DNA of 64,000 nucleotides from Aldrovandia affinis (lineage: Eukaryota; Chordata; Actinopteri; Notacanthiformes; Halosauridae), in NCBI GenBank assembly GCA_029706075.1, contig JAINUG010000020.1, positions 2,867,625-2,931,624 of the forward strand, in the 5' to 3' direction. The position numbers were made by a program, and so were the translations under genes. Below, in pieces: positions 1 to 35,900 of this stretch. Each line of letters opens with the position of its first letter. The stretch's first letter is position 1. Below the pieces are notes generated by a model. The model was not told the DNA's origin. It made no database searches and saw only the letters and a list, made by a program, of their open reading frames with translations.

Positions 1-75
1 TACAACATCCGATGCTGGCCACGGAGCCTGGGGTTCAATTCCCCGTCTAGCCAGAGTCGGCTCTGGCCGGCCATA
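1..75 (+). repeat. SINE fragment at the window edge
   Basis: GGGGTTCAATTCCCC box B region followed by GCTCTGGCCGGCCA, similar to the tRNA-derived SINE family elsewhere in the window. Truncated by the edge. Confidence 0.55.
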
Positions 76-128
76 ACTAAAGTTATCCATACCCCAATTC
101 AAAGTAATGAATGGTCAAGATGAAGCCA

Positions 129-135
129 CACACGT

Positions 136-170
<35 letters not shown>
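129..170. repeat. (CA)n microsatellite
   Basis: About 18 consecutive CA units with an imperfect CACGTG start. Confidence 0.95.
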
Positions 171-171
<1 letters not shown>

Positions 172-821
172 CAGCGTGCCATGACCTGAGGGACAGAGAA
201 TGCACAGCTACCTCTGAAAACAGGGTCCCTAGAACAGATGAATAGTCGTTATTGTAGCCATTATCGCACATTCTTACACATGTATTTATTTATTAGTATT
301 ACATTTTGAACTCATGATTGCAAACTCTTGCAAACTAAGTGGACTCTACCCCAGCAGGAGGAAGACATATTGTGCTGCTGTAGACTCTGGTGACAGTCAG
401 CTAAAGACCTGGACCATACCAGGCTTGAACTTGCAAATCTGGTGTTTTTGTTTGAGTGCAAACACATGACTGGTCTGTACAGGTTGAAAAGTTAGATGGT
501 CTACTTAATACCCTCAAAATAAAGCACTGTTGTGCTACGCTGTCATATCATAGAAGAACACAGGGCACTTACACCCACTTACACCACAGAGAATCAGGTG
601 ACCATGGCCGTCACTAAGCTCACAGTACACATCCAGAAAGCGTCCTAAAAATAACCTTGTACACGTGCTTAAAATTGAATTTGTGCTCTTGGGCAGAAGT
701 CACATTTAAGTTATCAAAGCCATGACCAATTATTTCTGAGGTGCAGAGGGTTCAGGAGTGAGGCAGTGACTGTGTCGTGTGTTTGTTTTCAACATCACGC
801 CGTGTTCTGCATTGCTTTATC

Positions 822-2356
822 TAGAGATGCACCGATTGCGATTTTCTTGGCCGATTCCGATTTCCAATTTTTGATTAGTCTGACCTGCCGATACCGATTT
901 TGGCCGATTCCGATTTTTTTCCTAAAAACAATAATTGACAACTTACACAAACATTTTTGTAACTTTGCTTTAATAGAAAATTAAGATTGACAATTCTGAG
1001 GTAGGTCAGAAGCATGAGGTAGGTCTCACTAAAACACATTTCAAAATAAAAAAGTGTTCCAGGTTACTGGACAGAGCTTTTCTTTTTTGTGCAAATTAAA
1101 TTCAATGATGAATAAAAAGAGAATCCAACAACAGTGGCATGTAGCCTTTAAGTAATAAATAAAAAGAAAACAAGAGTAGTTTAAATTTACTGACATGGTG
1201 ACAGACCATTAGTCCGAAATATTTTTTAAAACACTAACGTTATATTCTGATGACAGATGACACAAGCCCTTTTTCCATTAAATAATTATATGGCTTCAAC
1301 TTGACGTGCATCAGAAAGTTATTGCGACAATGCTAATGGAAAACAGGTTAGTTCGAACCTATGATGCGCTAGACTAATTTGTTTGCTAGAGGTGGATTAG
1401 AGTAGATCCCAATTCTATATAGTGCAATGGAAAACACTTGTAGCGATATAAGGGCGGATGTTTCAGTTGCGGAGCTTGTCAAAGGCATTGAAACAAGCCG
1501 CTCTTCAGCAGAATTTCGTTATTTGCGTGAGTCAGGTAGCCTAACGACTACGACTTTAACTAGCTTCAAAGCTTAGATAAAAATGTTTCAAACTAGGAGT
1601 AATTGGAAAAGAGGCGATGCTGCTGTTTCTGAGTTTGTTTGATAGTGGAAACGCACAGCTGGCACCTTCATGCACAACACAGTTAATACACAATTTGTGG
1701 TTTAGCTAGAAATCGTTAGATGAATTTATCATTAGGTCTAATAAGTTCGATTTGTATGAGTGAATAGCACTGTTTCATAACGTCACTCATTAGCGAACAT
1801 AATGATTTCAGTGCAATTCAGTGCTTCAGCAGGGCATTATTAGCCTACGTCAGGTTTATGCACTACCACTATGTTCTATTAATGGAAAATGGTTCAGAGG
1901 AACCGAACTAGCGCAACGAAGTTAATTGTTAATTAACCCCGGTACCTACGGTACTGTAGAAAAACGACTACCGTCAGAATTTGGGCATCGACTTGGTACC
2001 TGGGTGATGACTTTTCAAGTGTCTGATTAGGTTGGTCGTTCGAACGTTTTCGAGGTTGTTCCTCCGCGGCTTATTTTCGATTGACATGTATGACAAACTG
2101 CAAGCTTTAAGTCGTCTTCACTGACTGTGAAAAACGCCCATACTAAGGACATGTTGAGGCGTTTTCAGCGCTGCGCTCATCTGATCTGTTTGCATTGGCT
2201 CACGGGTGCGCACACGTCACGTGAAAAGAGGGGGCGAGAGCCAACCGGCGCACAGAATCGGCTATGTGGAGTGATCGGGATCAAGTCACCGATTGAGGCC
2301 GATCAGCTGAAAATCGGCCATTTCCGGTCAGAGGCCGATCGATCGGTGCATCTCTA
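822..2356. mobile_element. non-autonomous hAT element (1,535 bp)
   Basis: Ends TAGAGATGCACCGAT and ATCGGTGCATCTCTA are inverted, flanked by a perfect 8-bp duplication GCTTTATC (814-821 and 2,357-2,364). No transposase ORF inside; subterminal CGATTTTGGCCGATTCCGAT-like repeats. Confidence 0.93.
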
Positions 2357-2742
2357 GCTTTATCTCCTCGTTTTGGCTGTGTTCACACGGATAATAGGGC
2401 ATGCGCCAAAAACGCAGTTCTCCCATTGTTTTCAATGAGAGTAGTACGTTGACGCATCACAGAGGCCAATGCAAGTTACAACACTCCGTTGTCTGTTAAG
2501 AGGTCACCAGAATTAAACTTTTGACGGAGTGCGCTCTGAGGTACTAATGCGTCAACCAATAGGAGCGGGAGCTGGAATTCAGTGGGCGGGCTTTCAGTTG
2601 TCTGTATTTTGAAGATGGTTGCCACTGTGAGTGTTCAACGGCACTGTTCGATATATTCAGAAAATAATATATAAAGACAGCTCATGGCAACCGTTGACCT
2701 GGCTCACTGTCAATGTGTTCACAGTTCAGTTTAGTAATGAAA

Positions 2743-2918
2743 TACACTACCGGTCAAAAGTTTTAGAACACCCCCATTTTCCAGTTTTTACTGAAACGTA
2801 AGCACTTCAAGTCCAGTGAATAACCTGAAATGGTACAAAGGTAATCGGTCTTGAACTGCTTAAATTTCAGTAAAAACTGGAAAATCGGGGTGTTCTGAAA
2901 CTTTTGACCGGTAGTGTA
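2743..2918. mobile_element. 176-bp Tc1-type palindromic MITE
   Basis: TACACTACCGGTCAAAAGTT and its inverse at 2,893-2,918 match the ends of the Tc1 copy at 20.7-23.5 kb. A TA target dinucleotide is at both ends. Confidence 0.92.
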
Positions 2919-3111
2919 CGTGCATTTATACAGGGATACCTCCTTAAGTACCAGCTGGGACAATCTGCACAATGTATCATTGTGTCTTGTGAGTGACTAA
3001 TCTAATTGATGCCAATTAGACACAGTGTTAATTTATGGGCTTCGATAACAAGATGCAGATCATTGTCCCTGCAGACGAGTTAGTTTGTCTGATCTGATAA
3101 AAATTTTCACA

Positions 3112-3470
3112 GATAGGCGTAACGGTAAAAGTAACCAACACTGGGATGCAAGTTGCCCACTGTAGCCGCGGTTTGAAACCCGACTGCGTCAGTCTGGCCC
3201 TGACCGGGAGTGGCGCTATGAGGCGGCAATTGGCTGTCCGCCGCAGAGGGAGAGGGGAGGGAGAGCCGGCACGAGCTCGCCGACGAGCAGTAAGGCAACC
3301 TGGTAAACATAGTTGGGCGAGTCCAGTCTTGAAGGAGGCAGATCATTGCCTCAAGGTATTAGCGGCGAGTATATGTGGGAGGGTAAATCAAAAGAAACAG
3401 AGGGTATAATTGGCCACTAAATTGGGAGAAAAACAGGGGAAAAATCTGAAACAAATAAAAAATGTAAATA
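3112..3470 (+). repeat. tRNA-derived SINE
   Basis: Head with box B-like GGTTTGAAACCC, body GGCGGCAATTGGCTGTCCGC and AGAGGGAGAGGGGAGGGAG, tail GGTATAATTGGCCACTAAAT and an A-rich end. Confidence 0.82.
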
Positions 3471-4189
3471 AAAAAAATCACAGATGTTAGAAGGCAGGGA
3501 CTGCTGATGCCACTTGTTGAAGGACTGTTCTCTGATTAAGACCATCAGTAGTTATCCATTCAAATAATCTTTGAATGCATAGATCTATCTAACCAGAGTC
3601 AGAAATATATTCTGTATGTCAGCGGAGTTCAGAAACATTATTTAGCACATGAGCGTCCACTGAAGAATCTGACGTCACCCCTTGAGAAGCAATAAGAATG
3701 TGATTGGTTCCCTTGGCTGAAGGCCTCGTTCTTTGGCTCAGCGAGCTAATCGTATCTCCTGTTTTTTCAAAGCAGCGAGGGCCATGGTTCAAAACCCGCA
3801 GCAGACCTACCCCGTTACATAAGCATGAACAAAGTCAATGGAATCCACAAAGCTGATATGTCCAATCAAACAATGGGTTTTTGTATTTTGTTACCAACCT
3901 ATTTTAGCCTCCCACAAGGTCTACTATGCCACAAATACAGGGTAGGGACAGGAAAACACCCACACATAAACATACCCACATGCACTCACACACATATACA
4001 CACCAGACCTGGGTCAAATAATTATTTGAAATATTTTAAGCCTTTAGACAGCAGCAAAATTCCTGCAGATTACACGTAACACAAGTAACATGATTCATTG
4101 CAAATTCTCAGGGATCTGCAGGAGTGTTTTCTAATTTTACCAGCATCTAAAGAGTTAAAGTATTTCCAAAAGATATTGTACCCAGGTTT

Positions 4190-26648
<22,459 letters not shown>

Positions 26649-28376
26649 TTCAACTAACGATAGCAACTGTACAACTAGCTAGACAGTTGGCTAATAACCA
26701 CTGTATTTGGGGTTGTCACTTCTTCCTCCTGTTCGTTTTTCTTTGGGACGAGGCGTCTACTTTTCGCTATCTAGTAAGGTTTTGTCATTAGCAGAATACA
26801 TGCAGTGATAACAATGTTTGTGGTGGTAAATTTGTACTGCTTCCATGCACTGTATTCTTTTTAATATGGGAACCGAATGTCACTTGCTGCTTTGACAAGA
26901 AACGTCCCCGTTTCCTCCGTGTAGAATGCGCAATTCCCCCCAAGCAGCCAGCTGCGGGCGATTTGTTTGCTTTGGCTGTCACCTGAACGCTTGGGTGGAG
27001 AGTGGGCGGTGTCTGTTCGCTGTTTGAAACAAGCGTCCCTTCAACGAAAATCATATTAATCATAACCGACATGTTGAATCAAGTGCAATGCTGTCTTGCA
27101 CAAGCACTTAGTTACTCTGCGATTTATTAACTTTGGTCTCACTTGCATTACGAATGATCGGATTCTAGCTATACTACTATGCTAGTAGATGGCTGCTTGA
27201 ATTTTTGAAAAGGCATTTTTTAAATTACTTTCCATTGCAATAGTGTACTCAATGAGAAGGCTAAGAACAATACTGTTCAGCAGGCAGGCAGTAGCCTATG
27301 TTCTAGGATCAGTTGTTGTAATGTTATGGTTAAAGTAGGTATATTCTTCAGAGTGGCAATGTATTAACTGTTAAAGCCTTTAACTAATACAGGTTTGTGA
27401 TCTGGGAACTCTTACTACTGTAGGCTACGTAAAGGGCACTCAACTATTTATTGACTCCCACTCCCACAACAACAACAACAAAAAACAACCATTTCCTAAT
27501 ACACCCTATTAGGTCTCTACGATACCAGCCCACTTTCCCCAACTGGATACAATCTAATTCAACTCATTGTATAATCAGGGTTACCTGGGTATAGGCCTGA
27601 TAAGGTTGGACTTAATATGTTTGGCACATTATGGTAAGAGTTAGCTTTTAGGATGCTTATTTGTAAGTCGCTCTGGATAAGTGTCTCCTAAATGTCAAAA
27701 CGTGATGTAAATGTAGGATTAGCACAGGACTGGCATGATGGGTGCAAGTTAATGAGCTGACACCAGTACATTTGTGAATGTTTTATGGACTCCCTCACTT
27801 CACTTTGGATTGAGACAGAGTGAAAGAGTTAATCCAAAGCACATGATGTACAAGTAGTTGTAATATTGTGTGCCTGACCATTCTGATGAGTTTAAATGAA
27901 TATTTCTGTTAGTGTGCATGTATCTTTGCTGTTTCAGAGGGAATAATTACACATTTCCTGTATGTTTCTTGTTCTGTGATACAAGGTCCAACCCATCACT
28001 CTTCAGAATATGCAACAGATAATCAATGGTTAGCAGTGTCACTGCCCATTTTCAAAACCAATATAATGTCATTTGAACATTTCCCTTTCATCTTGAAAAG
28101 GAATTTCTTTATAATGGAGTGGGTTGTAACTCAAAATGGTATTCCCCCAAACAGGACAAGCAAAAGCTGTAGCTGTGGTAGAATATCTGTATCATATTTT
28201 AGCATGTCTATATAAAAAGAGAAGAGGTAGATGAATTTAGTCAAAGTGTAGCTAAGACTTACTGAGAGAACACTCCTATACAAAGACTCATAGGCCTGCT
28301 TTTATCATAAATATACTTGTGCATGAAAACAAATAACTTAAGAAACCATTGAATAGAATTGTGTGGAGATTCACAT
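26649..28376. other. ahcyl1 5' UTR/promoter and short ahcyl1-nfya intergenic region
   Basis: The ahcyl1 start codon and the likely nfya poly(A) site are about 1.7 kb apart on the same strand. A GGGCGG GC-box is at 27,004-27,009, and CpGs are locally more frequent from 26.7 to 27.0 kb. No TATA box or gene is recognised. The transcription start was not located. Confidence 0.5.
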
Positions 28377-29933
28377 TTTATTAACATAAGTAGACTACTT
28401 CTGCTAATATATAGATAGATGTTTAGCCACAAAGTGTCTTGGTGACAACATACAAAACCTATACAAAATAAAATGTTATCAGTTAATGGCTGAACACAGT
28501 CCTAAACTACTTCTGAAACATTTCATGCATAAATAAAAGCAAACAATACAATATATCAAAAAATATATATTTACACAATAACTCCCCTGAAAGAAGGCTT
28601 GTTCTATGCCATCTCATCCCAATAAATGTAAAAATGTCTACATGCAGCAGACCTTAATATACTGGAAATTTCTAAGTCAGAGTACAACAATGGCCCCTAC
28701 TGTAATAAACACCCAACAACTGACTGATTCTACAGTAATGTGCATATCTCAAAAAAGATGGAAACCTACAAATGCAACAGGATTTTAGAAAAGAGAATAA
28801 TGAAATTATTTCATTTGAATAAGGAGGAGTGCAGTAGAAAGGTACAACACAGGAAACTGTACCATGAACTCTACTCATTACTTCCTGTTACGAATGAATG
28901 TGTGATCTATAAAACACAATTCAATAAAGACCAACTGACGTTGGCTTGCTGTCAGGCAAAAAAAAAAAAAAAAAAAAGAGCAAATGCTATTGCAGCTTAA
29001 CGGTTTTCTTAAAAACCTGAGGGGGTGTTTTATTGGTGGACACTCAATAGATTCCAGGAGTGTCTGTAGCTCCAGTCTTGATTATAGATGATAATTCTGT
29101 ATGTCCCTTGTTCAATGACTACAGACAAAAACTGAATTGTGTGAGGCAAAAATGAAAAGATCAATGCAAATTATATATTAATGTACATCTCCAATAAAAT
29201 TACCCAACAAGAAACAAAACACAAATGAAATAATATTTTACAAAGAGAAACTATTAATTTCCAAAGTAATATTTGCCACACAACCTGGCATCAATTGACT
29301 ATATACCCAATATGACAAATGGGAAGGGATTTTAACGGATCCTGTAAATAACCTTAAAAATACTGTAGCACTGCACATAAATGATAAGTGCAGTGGCTAC
29401 TTTCATAGCAATTTATGCTAAATACAAAATACAAAAAAACAATACATGTGTACTACCTCCAGATCCATCAGTCATTGTTGAACATTCTATTAAATAAATT
29501 AAGATATGCTAAATGATAGAAGTTTTGTTTTCAGCAGTGAAACAACAACTTTAAGGCTTTCAACAGGTTAGGGGTGTTAGGGGCTTCGGGGTTCATAATT
29601 ATGGTTAAGTGCTTGACCTGACCCTAGCACACAAAAAGTAGAATTAAAGCCTCCTGGTTACATGAAGAACCCCCCCCCCCTTTAAATGAGTTTCACTGAG
29701 GGTCTTATATTGTCTTCACGTCCAATTACATTCCATGGTAACAGACAGGGCAATGGGACATATACACTCTGTGTTCGGACTTGGAGATGAGGTGCTGGTA
29801 GGCTGAGAGCTGAGGAGTGCAGGTCTTATTGGATCAGGCAGGGATGAACCCACTTGAAGACTGGTGACTGAGAAGTGGTGGCTGAGATGCAGGGCTGGGG
29901 CCGCATGCACGCACGCACAAGTGTGTCCCGCTG
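28377..29933 (-). other. nfya: probable nfya 3' UTR
   Basis: AT-rich, ORF-poor sequence follows the stop. Several AATAAA signals read on the minus strand; the most distal considered is at 28,377-28,382. A 19-20-nt homopolymer A run (T in the transcript) lies near 28,957. The true cleavage site cannot be picked from sequence alone. Confidence 0.5.
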
Positions 29934-29987
29934 TTATGTTATGATCTGGCCAACGTTCTCCTCTCCAGCCTGCACCTGCTCCTGGGC
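29934..29987 (-). CDS. nfya: nfya last coding exon
   Basis: Acceptor CCCCACCCACAG at 29,988 and above, then 17 codons AQEQVQAGEENVGQIIT and a TAA stop at 29,934-29,936. Phase 0 matches coding exon 8. Mammalian NF-YA also ends in a separate short exon with a similar acidic ..EEAMTQIIRVS tail; the shared QII and acidic run support the assignment, though identity is low. Confidence 0.82.
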   Translation of the reverse strand, partial: AQEQVQAGEENVGQIIT

Positions 29988-32900
29988 CTGTGGGTGGGGG
30001 AGGGGCAGAGGAAGGACAAGGGGGTCAGTGGTCAGGTGTGCCACAGAGATGGACAAAGCACTATCATGGCTCAACAATGAACCCCTCCTAACCTTACCAA
30101 ACATAGGGTTATATTTCAATGTTACAGAGACTAAAGTACACAGCATCTTAGCACAAGCTAGAGTCTTTACATTGTGGCCTGCAAGAGGCAAGATTCCTCA
30201 GACATGGAGCTGCATGTTGGTAAAATTGGATTTATTGATTTATGTGCCAACTCTGTGTCTAAATATCTGTTATTAGGGTTCAGGCTGTCAAACTTTCATC
30301 CTTTTACAGTACATTAGCTGAGTGAGTGTGTATGTCTATCACTACCAAACATACAAGTGACTCCAATCGATATAAACCCCATTTGAAATCAATCAATTGG
30401 TTGTTTCTGAACAGTCTCTGGGTCGTTCAAACTCATGCAAGTTAATTGAAATGGCATGCACTCATTAACAGCCATAAGTACCCAAAACTTTTATTTGAAT
30501 GCTTTTGTGTTAAAAGATAGCGTTGGGTGAGTGGATACAAAACACCATGCAAGCATAGTAGAGCTTAGTGGAAGCTATGGTTAGACTCGTTTCAGTTGTA
30601 TTCATAGTTGAGGCTCTATTAAAAATAAAAAATGTGGTTAAGGTGGTCTCACCCTTAATAAATTGTAAGGAACTAAAAAATGTACTTGAGACACTCAATG
30701 TATTTTAAAAAAACAACAGTTTTGTTTTTTTATTGAAGTTTAAAACAGCAACAAAAACATGGAATACTTTGTGGTCATTGACATGTAACAAACAAAAGTC
30801 AATATCTACGACACAGGGCAAGCAGAACTGTACAGTGATGGCATGGACAAAGAAAGGGAAAGAAAAATAAAATGGCAAAGACATGCAGCACATATTTCAG
30901 ATGGAAACATGAAACGTACTGAGCAATACAACAAAAAATCCTCTCTCTTTACCCAGTGGCCATGTCCCCTTATGCACATACAGTATGTCACTTTCAATCC
31001 ACCAAAAAAAAACAAAAAACACTTTTATGTGTTTGCCCAAACTCCAGCTCAGAATTGATGCATTTATGTGGTCAAACTTTACAATAACAGCCGTGAATGG
31101 GTGAAAGGAATGCTGCGTGAACAGAGATGTTCGTTTGTGCTTTATCAAGGTTGACTGCATGGCAAATAAGTTATCTTTGATACTAAAAATAAATACTGGG
31201 GCCTGGGTCTGCAAGCAACTCACAACACCATGGTGTTGAATCACCCATTTTTGCAGCACATATTCTGAAGTGCTCCAATTTTTCTTAGAACTCATAGTGA
31301 AAAATCAATACAATACCTTTCAAACCATCCCTTCTATCCTAGCCCTGCATCTGTTTAATGAACACAGTGTTAGGAGAGAGGTTTACAGCAAAGCACATCA
31401 CAGGACAGCAGCAGTAAACACAACATAGGGAAGAGGGAGGGGGAATAAAACACAACTTCAGACAGTGGACAGGGCCAGCAACAGGAGGATGATGATATTG
31501 TAAATGAAACCACTAACTGCATACTCCTGAGCTGTGAACACCAGCTGTGAATGTTAGAAGTTATGTGGCACAAGGCAAACATGGTGACTGGTAATGATGA
31601 GCTTGACTTGCGGACTTCCTGTTCTTTGGAAGTATAGCTTCAATCAATTAAATAAGGCTCTCGATCAATCACAACGTGCTTAATCGTCAACTCTGAGCAA
31701 TGAATTAATTTGTTAAACATTTTTCAGTCATTTTTGTGACTTTCAAACTCTGGACAATGTTGTGTGGGCAATAAATAATCTAACTACAAGATACTGCATT
31801 TCAAGTAAAGGCCTACAACTCTCAAAGTATTACGGTCTTCTATTCTGCATTGATGTTATCCATTAATATTTGTGCTAAAGACCAGTGCTAACATTGCCAT
31901 ACATTGGTTTAGTGTTGTTTATGAAGAAGCAGCACTGTAAACTGGGACATTTCAATGGAAAAGGGCAAAAGATGCAAGAGTAGATGTTTGCGGTGCAGAG
32001 CTCATTCAGAGTGAGCACACTTCGAGTCCTGTGACTGAACTGTTCAGGGAACTGGGCCGGAATTTCATAAGCATAGGAAAAGTTAAATTACACCATCACT
32101 TATTACAACTTATTACAACGTATTTAATCTTACATTTCCAACAAAACTGGTAAGAAAAAAAACAGAATCTTCAAAAAATATATATACAAACAAACATATT
32201 GTCATTGGTAAATTCAGCAAAGGTAGCTGGTATGACAAAAGCATACAGCTGTGGGGGCAGTACTAAAGTAGTACTAAAATAGTTTGGATTTTAGAGTCAC
32301 AACAGCACATTATGGAGTGGGGTGTGGAGAGCTGCTGTTGGTTAACCAAGGGGCGGGGCAGATATGGGTGGCCAATGAGAGTTGAGGTCCACTCCTCTAA
32401 ATGCCTCCTCCTGCTTCAGGTCCCCCTGCAGCCTCCTCACCTGCATGGCCAACGCCATCTCCTCCTTCTCCTTGGGGGAGAAGAAGCGACCCCCATCGCC
32501 CCGTTTCCGCTGCATGGCGTGGCGGTGACGTGACTCGTGCAGGTATTTCTGGGGACAGTGAATGGGGACAAACAGGGTTAGGGTGACATCAGTGTTGAAA
32601 ACTCCTACAATAAGATAATAGCTAGGTGCAAGCACTTGAGAACCCACCACTGGAACCATGCTGTTTGTGCTTAAGGGGACTTTGCTAACCAACAGTGCCC
32701 ACTAGTGGAAAAGTAGTCAAACAAAAACTCCTGATATAGTTCATCAAAAGTCCCAGACTATCATTCTTCATCACGTTATCCACAAATCCATTGCTTGTCA
32801 ATGCCCCCCACAGGGCATGAGTGGTGACTAAATAGTTTGATGAGCATAAAAATTACGTAAACCGTGTGCCATACCCATCTCAATCACCAGATTTCAACCC

Positions 32901-35900
32901 AATTTAACACTTAAACTGCCTGAAGCAGTGCCTGAACCAATAAAGTTCCAGACACTTGTAGAATCTATGCCAAGGCACGGTGACGTTGTTCTGGAGGCTC
33001 GTGGTGGCCCAACGCCCTATTAAAACACTTTAGGTTGGTGATTCCTTTATTTTGGTAGTATATTCACATCACAAATGCTAGTTATGCATATTTTGCTTTA
33101 TACTAGACAGTAACTGGAACAGTTATATTGTTTGGCTTAGAATAGTATGGAGGCCATACATCAATAATGGTTGGAGGGCGTACTGATTTTGTATCAGGTT
33201 TAAGGAGCACTTTATACCCAAGACATAGCAACCACTGAATCATTTCAGAAACATTCCAGACACCATTATTTCAACCCTTCAGGATAATGAGAATATAATT
33301 CACGCTGGCAACAGATTTTTAGCCAAGTCTTTCCAGCATCTTTAAACACTGCACTGCAAAGCCACAAGCGTCTCGACTCGTCAAGTACATCGAGGCTGCG
33401 TTTCTGCTTTCCCAGTCATAAATGAACACAATCGGCTTAAATGGCGGAAACAAAACGGGCAACAATGATGCGGCCCTGTTCCTGCACTCAGTGATGCGGC
33501 CCTGTTCCTGCACTCAGTGATGTGGCCCTGTTCCTGCACTCAGTGATGTGGCCCTGTTCCTGTGCTGTTCCTGTTCCTGTGCTCCGGGTTTCGCCTGGAG
33601 ATTCGCCTACCCTCCTCACATTCCATCACTGACCACTATGAACCTAAACAAACTGGATCAGACCGTGCACCTGGGGGAATGCTACCCATCGGTCCGCTAG
33701 TCCTTTTGCATGCAATGGTACATGCTATCAAAGTGGCCTGAAAAACACAAACAAAATATTCTGCCTCATTTGTTTGAGGCCAATTTCTATTTATTTCATC
33801 GAATTTTAAAATCACGCACGCATGCATGCATGCACGCATGTACTTCTGTTTAAAGCTGGGCAGAATCACTCACCCTCCTCTGTTTGGGGATCTTCCCCTC
33901 GGCCTCCAGCTTGGCACGGGCCTGCCTCCTCTTTAGGATGCGGTTGTACTGCTTGGCGTTGACATAGAGCGGCTCCTCCTCCAGCAACTCGGCCCCGGGC
34001 AGCGGGATCCTCTGCATGGTGGGCACGGTGCTGTTGCCTGGCACCATCTGACCCACAGATACAGGGCTCAGAGACTCGCACTACTATACACAGGCGTCGA
34101 CATCGCCAGGTACTTGAAGGTGCTTACAATGTACAATTTAGAGAATTCATTCAACAATTAGTCCACCACCACCCAGCATGGGAGGGTTTTCAATCACTCA
34201 AAGCCCAGAGGGTCTCTGTGCCAAAGTTTGAGGGTAAATTCTCATGTTGCAACTTTCCAGTAATATAGAAACTAGAAAAGGAAACACACTTGGATGATTA
34301 AAATACTCAGATGTGCTTTAGAAATTTCACCATCACCATTCTGGTGATTTGCCTATTTTACACTGTGTGTAGTGCAACCTTTGTTTTGAAATAGACCCTT
34401 TCTCCCACAGTAGGCCTTTCCGTTAACACTTTAAAGTCCTCACGCTGGTGTAGTGTTGTAAGACAAGGATGTGAGAACGGTGCTGCGTGGTGATAAAGTT
34501 GAAGGTGCAGAATTAACCCAACCTCTGTCCCACATGGTTGGTGAAGGTCAAGCGCATGCTGGGACTAGGATAAGATGCGGCGTGTGGTACCTCATAGGGG
34601 GGCCTTACCATGACCATCCCACCAGCGTTGACCATGTTGCCGGACACTGGCAGGGTGACGGTCACAGTGCCCTGGCCGCTGTTGGTTGTGTTGGTGTTGG
34701 AGCCCGCCTGCACAATCTGGGCGCCCGCCAGGCTGGCTGCGGGGATGGTGATCATTCCTGTGAGGGGGACGTATGGGTACAGGGGGGCAGGGGGTTTCGA
34801 AGATGACCTGAGTGGGTACTGCCTACTTCACATAACCCATTCTGCACAATAGGAAACCTCCACCTCGGAAAACAGGTTTTTGGTGTGAGTGAGAGAGAGA
34901 GTGACAGAGAGGAAAGCCTCTGTGTGTTTGTGTGCGTGACAGTGATACCTTGCTGTAGGATGGTCCCGTCAGCATTGACCGGCTGATACACTATAGTCTG
35001 TCCCTCTGCGGTCTGAGCAACCTGCTGACCCTGCACAGTTATCTGCTGCTGACCCTGCAAGAGACATGTGTATACACACACGCGCACGTGCACACGCACA
35101 CGCACACGCACACAGCTATGATTACATACAGATGCTCCTTTATATTTTCAAAACCTTTTTAACCTGACCGGCTGACTGTCCTGCACTATAGTCAGAAATC
35201 AGTGCAGGAGAACCAAATTTATATGTGAGAGGCTGTGGAATGTGACTGTCAGTGTCCTCTGTAGATTGTATCAACTGAAAACTTGGTATTATTATTATTA
35301 TTATAATACATTACCAGACTTCTCTAAACAGCTCTGTATCGGTCCAAGAATCAGACAGCTGTGTATGACTCTAAGTATGAAGTGCAAGACCCACGTGGTG
35401 GTGCTGACCTGGTTCTGGCCGGCCGTGACAGCGGTCTGAGGCTGCTGGATGATAATCTGCTGGGTCTGCTGCTGTCCCTGCACCTGCAGTGCCTGGCCCC
35501 CTTGGATCTGGATCTGACCGGGCTGCACCAACTGAATCTGCTCTCCGCGGGCCGGGAACAGGGCGGGAACATGGCAGGGCGTACGGGTCAATTTTCCTCC
35601 AATTTACTTAGAAAAACTGCTGCCACAAACTTCACAAAATGTAATTTGCCTTGAATTGTGATCATGTGCACAATGCGCAGTGCGAGGTGTTTACAAGCTG
35701 TTGATTTCCAAAGTGTCACTGCTTGTGTTCAGGGTCTGAGAGACCCATCCTCAGAATTGCCTCACCTGCTGCAGACCCTGCGCTCCAGACACTGGCACCT
35801 GCATGATGGTCTGCCCCTGGCTCCCTGGCATGGCCTGCACCATGATTGGCTGTCCAGAGGAGGTGATGAGCTGCCCACCACTGACTTGCACCATGAGGGG

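Noticed and set aside
83..271. ORF with repeated CV residues
   Set aside because: Translation of a CA microsatellite.
26649..26666. Upstream start of ahcyl1 (MLSLVE...)
   Set aside because: The codon is TTG, not ATG; the first ATG is at 26,648.
33434..33570. CRISPR-like array
   Set aside because: Units are contiguous 26-bp tandem repeats without spacers in a vertebrate intron.
34471..34806. 111-codon plus-strand ORF
   Set aside because: It is the antisense shadow of nfya coding exon 6; the minus strand has the splice sites and homology.
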